Below, piece after piece: positions 44,416-54,489 of a DNA stretch of 64,000 nucleotides. The number at the start of each line of letters is the position of its first letter. Position 1 is the stretch's first letter. The stretch covers positions 1,054,001-1,118,000 of the forward strand of contig CAWBVI010000004.1 in assembly GCA_963792205.1 (NCBI GenBank), read 5' to 3'. The notes under the pieces were generated by a model. It was not told the DNA's origin, did not search any database, and saw only the letters and a program-made list of their open reading frames with translations. The translations under genes were made by a program, and so were the position numbers. Source of the DNA: DATDAH01 sp963792205 (GTDB taxonomy: Bacteria > Actinomycetota > Acidimicrobiia > Acidimicrobiales > DATDAH01).

Positions 44416-47400
44416 CGCCGGCGGTTCGCCGGCGACGAAGCGGCTCCGGACGACCGCCTCGAGGCCTTCAGGGTCGGCCACGTGGAACCAGCCCCGTTCG
44501 AGGCGGACGGAGTGCACGGCGGGTGGCACCACGGGGATCGACTCGAGGCGCCCACCTCGTCGGGCCAGAGTGAGGGCCGCCAGCGCGGGCCGCAGCCCGC
44601 CGGGCTCGACGGTCAGGGTGGTCCGTACGGCCCGCAGGATCCGCGGCCACCGAGCTGGCCGGCGCACGGCCCGGAGCGCCGAGGCGGCCACCGCCCGCAC
44701 CAGCTGGGCGTGGCGATCCCGCCGCCAGCGGTCACCGTCCGCCATTCGGGTCCGGGCGTAGGCGAGGGCTGCGGCGCCGTCGAAGCGCTGCGGACCGGCG
44801 GAGAACCGGGCGAACTGGATCTGCTCGCCGTCCTCGACGCGGTAGTCGTGGATCTCGTGGGGCACGTCCACGTGGACGCCGCCGAGGGCGTCGACGAGGT
44901 CGGCGAAGCCCGCCATGTGCACGGCCACCCCGGCGCCGACGGGCAGGCCGAGCGCTTCGGACGTGGCCTGGCGGAGGCGGGCCAGCCCGCGACGGGGGTC
45001 GTCGGCGCCCTCGGCCGCCGCCCCCTCGAAGTAGGTCTCGTTGAGCCGGACCGGGTCGGCATCGGGTGCGCCGACGGCCAGGTCCCGGGGCGGTAGGAGC
45101 AGCGCGACCCGGCCCCCGACCGGCTCCGCCCGGAGCAGCACCACGGCGTCGGCCCGCCCGACGGGGAACTCCTCCCGCCGGTCGATGCCCGCCAGCACCA
45201 CGTGCACCGCGGGGGTGCCGAACAGCGCCCGCCACCCGCCGCGCCGGGGCCGGGCCAGCTCCAGCCAGGCGCCGATCCAGGCCGCCGTGGCGCCGATCCG
45301 CACCAGGGGCCGCACCCGCTGGTAGGTCGCCTGGAGCTCGGGGTCACCGTGACGGGCGACGTGGCGGTCGATGGTCGCCAACCGGCGCCGGACGTAGCCG
45401 GGTCCGACGGCCCCGTTGCCGAGGGCCCGCCCTCCCGCACCGACCTGGTCGAGCAGGATGCGGCCGAAGCCCCGCCCTCGCTGGAGGTGGTGGCGGACCA
45501 GGACCCGCACCGTGCGACAGGGGCTCTCGTGGAGGAGCTCGACGTCCTGGTCCCGCCAGGCCTTCAGCCCCTGACGGAACATCGCCGTGTTGGCCACGGT
45601 GTCCTCACCGGCCCGGAGGTCCTCGGGGAACCCGCCCGCGGCCTGCAGGAGCTCGCGGTCGTAGGAGCAGTGGGGCGGGGCGACGGCGAGCTCCTCGGAC
45701 GGACGGCCGGGCAGCACGGTGCCGTGGTCGAGGAAGTACGACGCCCACCCGGCCCCCGTCGTCGTCAGGTTGCGGATCGTGCCCGTGACCATGGGGTAGC
45801 CCCGCTCGTGGGCCCGGACCCGAGCGGCCAGGCTGCCGGGCGGGAGCACCACGTGGGAGCCGGGGAAGGACACGTAGTCGCCCCGGGCCACGGCCAGGCC
45901 GGCGTTGCGGGCCCGGCCGGGAAGGGCGACGCCCTCGAGCTCGATGAGAGCAACCTCCGGAAAGCGCTCCCGCACGATCGCCGCCGTGCGATCGGTCCCG
46001 CTGACCACGACGATGACCTCGAAGGGCACCGGCACCTCCTGGTCCACCACCGACCGCACGGTGCGCTCGATGCGCGCCTCGTCGTCGCGGGAGATCACGA
46101 TCGCCGACAGGACCGGGGCGTCGACGTCGAAGGCGCCCGCCTCGGCCGGAAGCTCCTCGACCGGGGCCGGTTCGACCAGCACCGGGAGGTCCTCCGGGCG
46201 CCGCGCCCACGTCCGGAGCGGGCCCGGAGGGTCGACCAGGTGGCCGTAGTCGGCCTGGTGCTCCAGGCCGGGATCGGCTTCGTTGTACTTGCGCAGGCGG
46301 GCCCGCCGCCGGTCCTCGTCCAGCCCGGCGAGGTGCTGGATGCGCAGCGTCGTCGGCAACCAGCGAGCCGAAGGGATGGAGGTGGGCACCGGCACGAGGT
46401 GGAGGCGCTCCCCGTCCAGGCGCTGGCCCGGCTCCCAGGCGAACAGGCGGGCCACGGGGAGCTCGGCCCGGTCGTAGTGCTCGAGGTCGCCGACCATGCG
46501 GTGAACCACGAAGGTGTAGGCGAAGCCGGCGAGGGCCTCGTCACCCTCGACGAACGCTCGGAGGGCCGCGGCGTCGTCGGCCGTGATGCGCTCGTCGGCA
46601 TCGAGGAAGAGGACCCAGCGGGGGCGGAGGGTGGCCGCCGCCTCCAACAGGAGGGACCGGTTGGCGGCGTCGTCCCAGCCGGCGTGGTCCGGGCGGACCG
46701 GCCGGTGCAGCAGCCGTTCCACCAGGGGCTCCGCCTCGAGCAGGGTCCGGGTGCCGTCCGTCGACCCGTCGTCGAGGGCGACGACCGCGTCGGCGAACGC
46801 CGCCACGGAGGCGAACCAGCCCGGGAGGTCGGCCTCCCCGTTGCGGACCGGCAGGAGCACGACGAGGGTCGGGCGATCGGCGGCGTCGACGGCGACCGCC
46901 CGTCCGGCCTCGGCGACCAGCGGCCCGATCCCGAACGGCCCGTCGGCCTCCAGCAGCACGGGTTGCCCGAGATCCCGGTCGGCCCACGGCACCACCCGGG
47001 ACGGCACCCGGTCCAAGCCCCCGAAGTCGGTCGGCCACCGGCCCTCAGGGTCGGCGTCGGCGTACTTGGCCAGCCGGTCGTCGAGGCGCCGCTCGTCCAG
47101 CCCCCCGAGGTGTTGGAGGCGGATCGTGGTGCGCACCCAGGCCCCCCGCGGGATCTCCACCGGTACCGGTGGCTCGTGGAGTCGCCCCTCGGGCAGGTGC
47201 AGGCCGGGCTGCCAGGCGTGGACCCGGTAGACCCACCGGACGGCCGGGTCATAGCCGTCGGGCCCCCACATCCGGCAGTGGGTCAAGCCGTACGCCACCC
47301 CAGGAAGGCCGTCGGTGAGGAGGAACTCACGTAGGGCGGCGCCGTCGTCCGGAGCGAGGCGCTCGTCGGCGTCGAGCCAGACCACCCACGACGGGTCGAC

Positions 47401-47644
47401 CCCCGCCGCGGCCTCGAGCAGGCGGCGACGGTTCTCCCCGTCGTCCCAGCCCGCCGCGCTGTCCCGGGGCGGGTTGGCCAGGAGCACGTCCACCAGCGGC
47501 TCGGCCTCGAGCAGGTCCGCGGTGGCGTCGGTCGAGCCGTCGTCGAGGGCCACGACCACGTCGGCCCAGGGGCGGACGGCCGCGAACCACGCCGGGGAGG
47601 TCCGCCTCGCCGTTGCGGACCGGGAGCAGGACGGCGATGGTCAC
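44386..47644 (-). CDS. Three-domain GT2 glycosyltransferase fused to LytR-CpsA-Psr domain
   Basis: About 1085 residues from GTG 47644 after removal of one extra base near 47590. Domain 1 (VTIAVLLPVRNGEADLP; WVVWLDADERLAPDDG) and domain 2 (LVVLLPVRNGEADLPGWFAS; WVLFLDADERITADDA) are tandem GT-A copies, probably a duplication. Domain 3 (LSAIVISRDDEARIERTVRS; FEVIVVVSGTDRTAAIV) is a different GT2. The C-terminus (from about residue 810) is an LCP domain: VVLAGIDRREEFPVGRADAV, VDALGGVHVDVP, FDGAAALAYARTRMADGDRW. A weak hydrophobic segment (LVRIGATAAWIGAWLELA) lies before it. LCP enzymes attach glycopolymers to peptidoglycan. An amidase gene overlaps upstream (GTGA). Confidence 0.8.
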
Positions 47645-48102
47645 GCTTCCGAGTCGAGGGCGGCGGCCTCGCGGAGCAGGCGCTCGATGTCGAGGTTGCC
47701 GGGGCAGGTCTGGGTGGCGTCGATGGCCCGGTGCCCGACCACGTGGTCGGCGTCGAGCGGGATCGACCAGCGCAGGCTCAACGCCCACAGGAGCTCGGCG
47801 CCCGCGGCGTACTGCGGCGTCCGGGCGGCGAACGCCTTGCGGGTCGCGATCGTCCACGAACTCGATGCCGATCGTCGCCCGGTTCGGGTCCACCCCGTCG
47901 GGGAGGAAGGGGGCCGTCGCCCGGTGGATCCGGCCGGCATGGCGGGCCGTGTCCGCCTCGGGCACCACGCTGACCAGCCGGCCATCGAGGCCGACGACGA
48001 AGTGCGCGCTCACGCCGCTCTCCGGGCGGGCAAACCACGCGACCGTGCCGTCGAGGGTGCCGACCGCGGTGTGCAGCACGATCCCGAGGGGCTGGTGACC
48101 AT
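47641..48102 (-). CDS. N-acetylmuramoyl-L-alanine amidase (frameshifted as given)
   Basis: Amidase-2/PGRP-type peptidoglycan hydrolase. N-terminal block LHTAVGTLDGTVAWFARPE, then SGVSAHFVVGLDGRLVSVVP, IGIEFVD, LLWALSLRW and PLDADHVVGHRAIDATQTCP with the zinc His and the final His/Cys part. Two indels are needed: one C missing near 48090 restores an ATG start at 48102 (MVTSPLGIVLHTAV), and one base extra at about 47858 restores the C-terminal third. It ends with a GTGA overlap onto the glycosyltransferase-LCP gene, suggesting joint wall work. Confidence 0.72.
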
Positions 48103-48214
48103 CCCGCCCCTCCCCCGCGTGAGGGCTGGAGGCCCCTTCGACGCTCAGCTGCGCTGACGCTCGGCTCGTGGACTCACGGAACCTTCGAGGCTACGTCGTC
48201 ACTACCGTTTCGGT

Positions 48215-48864
48215 ATGACGTTCCAGGGGTGGCCGGTGGAGGCGCTGGAGTTCTACGAGGGCCTCGAAGTCGACAACACGAAGGTGTACTGGACCGACCA
48301 CAAGGCGGTGTACGAGGGCAGGTGCGGGCCCCGATGGAGGCGTTGCTCGCCGACCTGGCGGCCGAGTTCGGCGAGGGGAAGATCTTCCGCCCCTACCGCG
48401 ACGTGCGCTTCAGCGCCGACAAGTCGCCGTACAAGACGGCGATGGGCGCCCGGCTCGGCGACGGCGGCTACGTCCAGCTCTCGTCCGAGGGCCTGGCGCC
48501 GGGCTCGGGACGTACGTGATGGCCAAAGACCAGCTCGAGCGGTTTCGCCGAGCGGTCGCTGACGATCGCACGGGTGTCGAGCTCGAGGCGCTCATCGAGC
48601 AGGTGCGCGGCTCGGGCATCGACGTCACGGGCCGGAGATCGCTCAAGACCGCACCCCGCGGCTACCCCAAGGACCACCCGCGCATCGAGCTGGCTCCGCC
48701 ACAAGGGCCTGATCGCCTGGCGGGAGTGGTCCGCCGGCGCCTGGCTGGGTACCTCGAGAGCCAAGGACCGGATCGTCGACTTCCTGCACCAGGCCCGACC
48801 CCTGCAGGACTGGCTGGACACCAACGTCGGCGACTCCGAGCTCGAGCACGCCTGGGGCCGCTGA
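48215..48864 (+). CDS. DUF2461 family protein (frameshifted as given)
   Basis: About 215 residues of the DUF2461/TIGR02453 family. Blocks: MTFQGWPVEALEFYEGLEVD, VRAPMEALLADLAAEFGEGK, DVRFSADKSPYKTAMGARL, YVMAKDQLERFRRAVADD, PRGYPKDHPRIELLRHKGL and ARPLQDWLDTNVGDSELEHA. Three single-base shifts (near 48319, 48508 and 48694) separate them; each is corrected by one base. Function of the family is unknown. Starts at ATG 48215, divergent from the amidase gene. Lies just before the tRNA. Confidence 0.75.
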
Positions 48865-48900
48865 CACACGGCGCCTCCTGTGGCATGGCCGCCGAACCAG

Positions 48901-48973
48901 AGCCCGAGAGGAGAATCGAACTCCTGACCTGCTCATTACGAGTGAGCTGCTCTGCCGACTGAGCTACCCGGGC
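48901..48973 (-). tRNA. tRNA-Thr(CGT)
   Basis: 73-nt cloverleaf on the minus strand. Acceptor arms GCCCGGG and CTCGGGC pair with one G-U; D arm GCTC/GAGC; anticodon stem GCTCA/TGAGC with loop CTCGTAA giving anticodon CGT; T arm AGGAG-TTCGATT-CTCCT. The 3' CCA is not encoded. The 5' half is repeated at 53433-53470, marking it as the insertion target of the adjacent recombinase remnant. Confidence 0.93.
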
Positions 48974-48976
48974 GGG
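48939..48976. repeat. att-like direct repeat, copy within tRNA-Thr
   Basis: 38 bp from the anticodon loop through the tRNA 5' end into flanking GGG. Identical at 36 of 38 positions to 53433-53470, same orientation. Typical crossover footprint of tRNA-targeting tyrosine recombinases, although here the shared part is the 5' half rather than the common 3' half. Confidence 0.6.
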
Positions 48977-49111
48977 CAATCAGTGCCTCCCACCAGGGAG
49001 ATCCGGCTTCAGATCCGTCCGAGATGCACGTGCAGCGTCCCACAGCGACCAATATCAGCAGTGGATCACTCAGCGGGCAGCTCAAACGGCACTGCGACCA
49101 GGGGCCAAAGC

Positions 49112-49594
49112 GTAGAGGCTCCCGGGCTCACCGACCTCATCGCTTCCTCCGCCGCCGTCGACCGCGGCCACCCGCTACCGCTACCGCTACCTGCAGCAGT
49201 TCTTCCGCTGGCTCGACGAGGAGGGCGAGACAACCTCGTCGCCGATGGCCAAGGTGTCTCCGCCGACCGTCCCCGAGGACCCGCCCCCGGTCGTCATCAC
49301 CGATGCGTTCCGGGCCTTCCTCGCCACGTCGTCCGGGAAGGGGTTCGAGGATCGGCGGGAGACGGCGATCCTGCTCCTCTTTGTCGACACGGGACGCGCC
49401 TCGTGGAGCTCGCCGGCCCGGCCCCAAGGATGTCGACTTCGATCAGGACGTCGTCTGGGTCCCGCTCACCAGCGGCTCGCCGAAGGCGGCACGAGGACGA
49501 CCTCATGCGCTTCGCCGCTGGCGCTGACGACAGATGGTCGCGCAGGACAACCGCCGGGTACCGCCGGCGGGCACTGGGTCCGCGGCGTGGGTGA
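49112..49594 (+). pseudogene. Degenerate tyrosine recombinase (integrase) with catalytic core deleted
   Basis: Pieces of a phage-type tyrosine recombinase in shifted frames. The N-terminal SAM-like domain is RYRYRYLQQFFRWLDEEGET, SPMAKVSPPTVPED and DAFRAFLATSSGKGFEDRR. The first catalytic stretch ETAILLLFVDTGARLVELAG (one base missing) has the catalytic Arg, then GPKDVDFDQDVVWV. The sequence then jumps to LAEGGHEDDLMRFA, skipping the H-x-x-R box segment. The catalytic fold is thus missing by internal deletion, not only frameshifts. It starts about 140 bp from tRNA-Thr and reads away from it. Confidence 0.72.
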
Positions 49595-49665
49595 TGCCGA
49601 GGGCGTGCCCGGGCTCGTGGAGGGCGACGCTCTCCAGGTCGACCCCACTGCCGTTCGATTGAGGA
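49500..49665 (-). pseudogene. Fragment of a matrixin-like (M10) metalloprotease
   Basis: On the minus strand a stretch of about 40 codons reads SNGSGVDLESVALHEPGHAL and ends GITHA. HEPGHALGITH fits the metzincin zinc motif HExxHxxGxxH at 49587-49619, and the preceding VDLESVAL matches the usual matrixin helix. No start or downstream Met-turn is in frame, so only a scrap remains, joined tail to tail with the recombinase remnant. Confidence 0.5.
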
Positions 49666-49809
49666 GACGGTGGGCACCAGGCCGAGCTGGTCCGAGCCGG
49701 CGCGTCGTCAACCTGGCCCGCCCTCGAAGCCCTCGCTCCGGTCGGCGCGATCCGACTCCGGCTGGGTCAATCGCTATCCCCTGAGTCAAGGGCGAGTCAC
49801 GAGCGAACG

Positions 49810-51281
49810 TCACACCCCGATCCTGTGCCACGGGCCCCAGATGGCGAAGGACATGCCGCGGCTGGCCTGGATGTTCACGAACAGGGTGTGCCCGTTGGGG
49901 TCGAAGGTTGCGCCCGCGAACTCGTCGCCGAACCGGATGGCGCCCGTGGAGCTGACCACCCGGTTCAGCGCGATGTCCCACAGCTTTCCGTTGGGGGACA
50001 GGCCCCGCACGCAGCTGTCGCCGGCGCCGTCCTCGCACAGCACAAGCGTGCCCCGCTTGCTCGTGGTGATGTTGTCGGGGAAGTCGAGCGTCTCGGGCCC
50101 CGGCGACTGGACCACCAGCCTCAGCCGTTCCGACGAGATGTCGTAGGCCCAGATCTGCCCAAAGCCGTTGCCCCAGCCTTGCACCGCGTCGCTGGGCCCG
50201 GGTTCGGCCGGGCCGCCGCCCTGCGTCGAGCAGAAGTAAATTGTGCCCCGGTCGTAGGTGGCGCCCTCGAGCCGCGAAACGAAGCGGCTCCCTGTGCCCG
50301 ACCCTGCTCGGCCACGTAGTTGAGCGCCTCGTTGTTGGTGGTGGGCGCGGGCTGGCCGGGCGTGAACGGGAAGCTGGGATTGGGATCGTCGATGTCGACC
50401 CACCTCACCCGGTAGCGGGCGCCGTCCGGCTGATTCGCCGCCAGATCGGCGCCGGGTGTGCCCTCGACGGCCAGCATCTGTAGCCGTCCCTCGTTGACCA
50501 GTCGGCCGACGTGCAGCGGATGCCGGCGGGGGAGGTACCGGTACAGACCCGACGGGAAGCCGAAGTTGTCTTCGGTCATGTACAGCACCCCGTGGCGAGG
50601 ATCGAACGCCACGGCCTCGTGCGCGAAGCGGCCGGCGGCCGTGATCGGCTCCCGATCGGACTGACCCCCGGCGGGTACCTCGAAGATGTAGCCGTGGGGC
50701 TGGGTGAGAACGTTCGACACGCCGGTGAAGTCGGGGCCGACGTCGGGCCCGTTGATCTCCTCGCACGCTAATCGAAGGCAGTCGCAGGCATGCGTCCGCC
50801 CGAGCAGTTGATCTGCGTGCCGTTGCAGGCCGGCGCGGGCACTGACCACCTCGCCGAAGCGCCACCTCACGGTGGTCGTGCTGCTCCGGCGACGGCGTCG
50901 TAGGGGTATCTGGCGGCGTCGCTGAACGCCGGGTTGGCGGTTCACCTTGGTGGCGCACCAGCACGACGTTGCCTCGGCCTCGGAGGGCCATGCCGTCGTG
51001 GCGTCGGGCAGCACGGTGCCGTCGTCGAGCACCACGGTCGTTCGGCGTCGTGGAACGAGCGGTCGGAACTCCTTGGGCAGCCAGTCGCATGTTCGTGCCG
51101 GCGGTCGGGAATCGGGCCGAGCGTGGGATGGGGCGTCCCCGCGACCGGTCGGCGACGAACCCGGCGAAGGGGCCGGCCAGGGCGACGCCTCGGCTGCCGC
51201 CGAGCCCGCCAGGGACGTGCGTCGAGTAATCGCGCCATGGCCGTTCCTCGCTGCGCTGGCGTCGAACTCAATGGGCGACAC
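49810..51281 (-). CDS. PhoX/DUF839-family exported phosphatase-like protein (frameshifted as given)
   Basis: Begins at GTG 51281 with VSPIEFDASAARNGHGAITR and a twin-arginine signal (TRRTSLAGSAAAEAS). Family blocks: WPSEAEATSCWCATK region, CEEINGPDVGPDFTGVSN, FAHEAVAFDPRHGVLYMTED, NFGFPSGLYRYLP, EGATYDRGTIYFCSTQGGG, PETLDFPDNITTSKRGTLVL and FAGATFDPNGHTLFVNIQAS at the end. These match DUF839/PhoX proteins, calcium-dependent alkaline phosphatases or relatives. Several frame changes occur (about 50310, 50760-50900, 51000-51200). Whether active is unknown. Confidence 0.7.
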
Positions 51282-51648
51282 GTTCGTGGCGATCCGTCGC
51301 CGCCTGTGAGTCCGTCTCCGTCTCCGTCGGACGCGCCCGTACGTTCTCCTTCCAGCTCTACGGTGAACCCGCTTTCGATGCTCGTCGGACCAGCCCAACC
51401 GCCTTCCCCGATCGGCCAGTTCGGCGGCGCGCAAGTGAGCGACAAGCGCATCCGGGTCACGCCAGCGGCACGCTCCTCGCGCTAGAGGAGTGGGTCCGAA
51501 GGTGCGACGTCGACGAGCCGGTCGGAACGGCAGCGATCGTCAGCGGCTAGCGTGAACGCTCCGAAGCGGGGCGGGCGTGTAGCTCCACCGGATTCGGCAG
51601 GCGCTTTATTCCGCTCGGCTGACGCCAGCCAGCACCGTCGGGGGAGGC
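51282..51648. other. Intergenic 367 bp without a recognised gene
   Basis: Between the PhoX-like start and the end of the beta-helix gene. Only short out-of-context frames are seen; none has a ribosome-binding site and family look. Base composition is less GC-rich than the backbone to the left. Any PhoX promoter would be here. Confidence 0.4.
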
Positions 51649-53192
51649 TTACGGGCAGCCGTTGCCACTCACGCGGTTGTCTATGGAATCGAGCAGAACG
51701 ATCGGCGCCTCCGACTCATTGGTCGGCAAGCCCAGCTCCGGCGACGCCTCCGCCGACGGCGGCACAACCAACTCGCAGAAATCGTTGCCATGGATTTCCA
51801 CCGCGGCGGACCCGAGCGCCACAACACCGGCGTAACCCTCCCCGGAGAAGGAGTTGCCGACGATTCGCGCGCCCTCGACAGCGGTTCCGAGGAGCCCGAG
51901 TTGTGGCGGACCGTCGAGGATGAAGTCGTTGCTGTTGACTCTGAGGTCGACATGCGAGGGGCCGAGGTACTCGTCCATCCATACCGCGGCCGCGGCGGTG
52001 TCCTCGAACGTCGACCCCTTGATCGTGACCCGCGAGGGGACGCCTGCGGGGTACCGATGGCATCCAGGTCCGTCGCTTGGTAATTCGTCCACAGTGAGAC
52101 CCCGTAATCCACGCGTTGGAAGACGGATTGTCGACGATCACCCTGACGTCGCTCAGGTCCCCAGCCAGCAGGCCGTTCGGCGTGTCCTCAAAGACGCTGT
52201 CCCTGATCTCGACGCTGCCCGCGACCGCGTCAGGGCCGAATGTCCAGGAAGGATCGTTCCTTCCCACCAGCTGCGGGGCGAAGATCCCGCCCTGGCCTGG
52301 GAAATGACTGAACACGCTGCCATCGAACTTGAGCGCCACATTGATCGGCCTGAAGAAGAAGAACGGATCCGGAGCCGGCTCAACGAGACGACCGCGCCCT
52401 CGATGATCAAGGCGTTACGTACGTCCGGATTCGGGTCGAAGGGCCCGCCCGGCTCGTCCTCGCCCGAGCCCGGTTTCGTCCGTCGAAGTGGACGTCCCGG
52501 AAGCGAGCTCGCAGCGTGGAAACCTGCGCATGCTCGGCGTCGATTGCCCCAAGGTCTGCCGGGGTCTGGTCGTGCGAGTTCGTCCAGTCGGGCCGAAACC
52601 CTTCGATCCAGATGAACGAGTACAGGCGCTCGGTGTCTGCATTCTCGTTGATGTCGAAGTGCGCGACGGTTCGTCCGCTCGCTTCCATCGTGAGATCCTC
52701 CACCGCCAGTCGTTGGCTACGGCGGCTGGTGACGGGCTGACCGAATCGGTCGACGTCGGCCTCAAGGAACAAGAACAGCACGGGGGAGACGAAAGATCGG
52801 AGCGCCGCCGCCTCTTCGGCCGGAAGGAGTTGGAAGAGCCCGTCCGGGTTAACCGAGCCGTCCGCCACTATCGCGGTTTCAGCCAAACCTGCGCCGCGGA
52901 TCGTCCCGTCGAAGTTCAAACCCACCAGAGGCCGACCCACTCGGAACGTACCGGCGGCCAACTCGATCACCGCACCAGGCCCCGCCGCCGAAGCGGCATC
53001 CAAGGCCGCCTGGAGACTTTCCGTGTCATCGCCCCCACTGGGCGCGACCCGGATAACGACCCGCTGACTCCGGTCAGCGCCAGCCCGAACCTCATCAACA
53101 AACAACAGCGATGGCGCAAGCCCAATCAGCAAAGCGAGCAGTGAGGACGTCAAACCCTTCCAACGTCCGCCTCCGCGGTCGCCGTCACGCAT
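51649..53192 (-). CDS. Secreted right-handed beta-helix (pectate-lyase-like) protein (frameshifted as given)
   Basis: A signal peptide (SSLLALLIGLAPSLLFVDEV) from ATG 53192 is followed by a first coil VVIRVAPSGGDDTESLQAAL, GAVIELAAGTFRVGRPLVGL, TIRGAGLAETAIVADG. Later blocks come from other frames: GSVEIRDSVFEDTPNGLLAG, VTIKGSTFEDTAAAAVWMDE, LRVNSNDFILDGPPQLGLLG, RIVGNSFSGEGYAGVVALG and VEIHGNDFCELVV. The pattern of short hydrophobic/asparagine turns is typical of parallel beta-helix repeat proteins acting on polysaccharides. No catalytic residues can be assigned. At least three frame breaks. Exported. Confidence 0.68.
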
Positions 53193-53395
53193 TGGACCCA
53201 TCCCTTCGAGCCTGCCCAGAAAAGGCAATTGCCCAGAGAGTCCTCAAGGCGAACGTACTCCCGGATACCGGCCTCGGCAATCGGCCAGATACCGCTCTCG
53301 ACCGCGCGCTCAGCCTCGTGGCACACGCCTCCCTTGACGCAAAGCAGATAACTCGGCACCACAGGCTCATCAGCCGGCCCCCGGAATGCAGGCAT
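53150..53395 (-). CDS. Small hypothetical protein
   Basis: 81 codons from ATG 53395. Cysteine-containing sequence (LLCVKGGVCHEAERAVESGI; LEDSLGNCLFWAGSKGWVQC) looks protein-like rather than antisense noise, but no family is recognised and it overlaps the start of the beta-helix gene by about 40 nt. Could be an immunity- or toxin-like small protein or chance. Confidence 0.3.
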   Translation of the reverse strand: MPAFRGPADEPVVPSYLLCVKGGVCHEAERAVESGIWPIAEAGIREYVRLEDSLGNCLFWAGSKGWVQCVTATAEADVGRV

Positions 53396-53432
53396 CCCCG
53401 ACGTTCCGCACAGCGCTCAGCGTCGGATTACA

Positions 53433-53470
53433 CGAGTGAGCCGCTCTACCGACTGAGCTACCCGGGCGGG
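53433..53470. repeat. att-like direct repeat, partial tRNA-Thr 5' half
   Basis: Second copy of the 38-bp tRNA-Thr segment (two mismatches to 48939-48976). The tRNA ends inside the anticodon loop and is followed on the minus strand by unrelated sequence, so no functional tRNA forms. With the full tRNA it brackets about 4.5 kb holding the recombinase remnant, PhoX-like and beta-helix genes. Confidence 0.6.
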
Positions 53471-53676
53471 TCGTGCCAGCGTAGAGGGCCGCGGGGCGAG
53501 GGCCGCAGGGCGTTCCCGCGGACCGCGGTCAGGCGGACGGCCATGGTGTTGACGGGTACGACCTCGTCGGGCGAACCAACACCGCAGGCGTAGCACCGGG
53601 CCGCTTGCGATCCACGGGCCTGGCGGGGAACCGGATCTAGCAGAGGCCTCCTGGTGGCAGGACCGCCCGTCCGTTC

Positions 53677-54489
53677 CTATCGACTTCGCCGAGGGAGCGA
53701 TCGCCCGACGAACGTTGCGACATCGGCGGCGAAGCGTGTCGGGTCCTCCCACCTCGGGGTGTGTCCGACGCCTGGGTACCTGAGTGAGGTCGCGTCGGGG
53801 ATGCGCTCGGCCAGCCGCTCCTGCATGTCGTGCCCCACGAGCGCATCGCCGTCGCCCCAGATCAACAGCGCCGGTGCGGCGATGTACCCCAGCTCGGGGC
53901 TGTCGTCGTACTGCAGGAGTCTGGCGAACATCTCCTTCCACCGCCGAGCCGGGACCTTGAGCAGCTGGTCCACGAGCTGCTCGAGGACCGCGGGGTCGAG
54001 CCCCTCCGAGGACGTGTCGACGACGAACGAGCGGGCGAAGTCCGCGCCGATGGGATCTTCCAGATCCGACACGACGGTCGTAACGAACTCTTCGAACCGG
54101 GCGTCGCCATGAAGCGTCGTCGGTGACGCCTCGAGCACCAGCCCGGCCACACGTTCCGGTTGGTCGATGGCCACGCGGCGGACTACTGGACACGAGCCCG
54201 AGTGCCCAGCCAGAACTGCCCTGTCAATGCCGAGCACGTCCAGGAAGCGGACCACGTCGGCGGCGAAGTCCTCAACGCCGTAACCGGTCATCGGTTTGTC
54301 GGAGTCACCATGGCCGCGTTGGGACACGGCGACCGCCCGGACCGACGACGGCAGACGGGCAAGCACCGGTTCATACGACCACCACGAGTCCGTCGGTCCC
54401 GGCAAGAGCAGCAACGCTTGCCGCGTACGCTTGCCCTGCTCCGCGTACGACAGCGTCAAGCCGCCGTCCAAAGTGGCGGTCGAGGTCAT
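53677..54489 (-). CDS. Alpha/beta-fold hydrolase
   Basis: 270 aa, uninterrupted, unlike its neighbours. LTLSYAEQGKRTRQALLLLP starts the fold; VAVSQRGHGDSDKP, nucleophile AGHSGSCPVVRR, acid LIWGDGDALVGHDMQ and His GVGHTPRWEDP complete the triad. Resembles haloalkane dehalogenase/epoxide hydrolase-like esterases. Start ATG 54489. It lies between the second tRNA fragment and the TcA-like gene, same strand. Confidence 0.85.
   Translation of the reverse strand: MTSTATLDGGLTLSYAEQGKRTRQALLLLPGPTDSWWSYEPVLARLPSSVRAVAVSQRGHGDSDKPMTGYGVEDFAADVVRFLDVLGIDRAVLAGHSGSCPVVRRVAIDQPERVAGLVLEASPTTLHGDARFEEFVTTVVSDLEDPIGADFARSFVVDTSSEGLDPAVLEQLVDQLLKVPARRWKEMFARLLQYDDSPELGYIAAPALLIWGDGDALVGHDMQERLAERIPDATSLRYPGVGHTPRWEDPTRFAADVATFVGRSLPRRSR

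Noticed and set aside
46095..47252. Alternative minus-strand open frame within the glycosyltransferase gene
   Set aside because: Ser/Arg/Thr-rich out-of-frame reading of a well-conserved GT2 region.
53433..53470. Second functional tRNA gene
   Set aside because: Only the acceptor 5' strand, D arm and part of the anticodon arm exist; no T arm or 3' acceptor follows.
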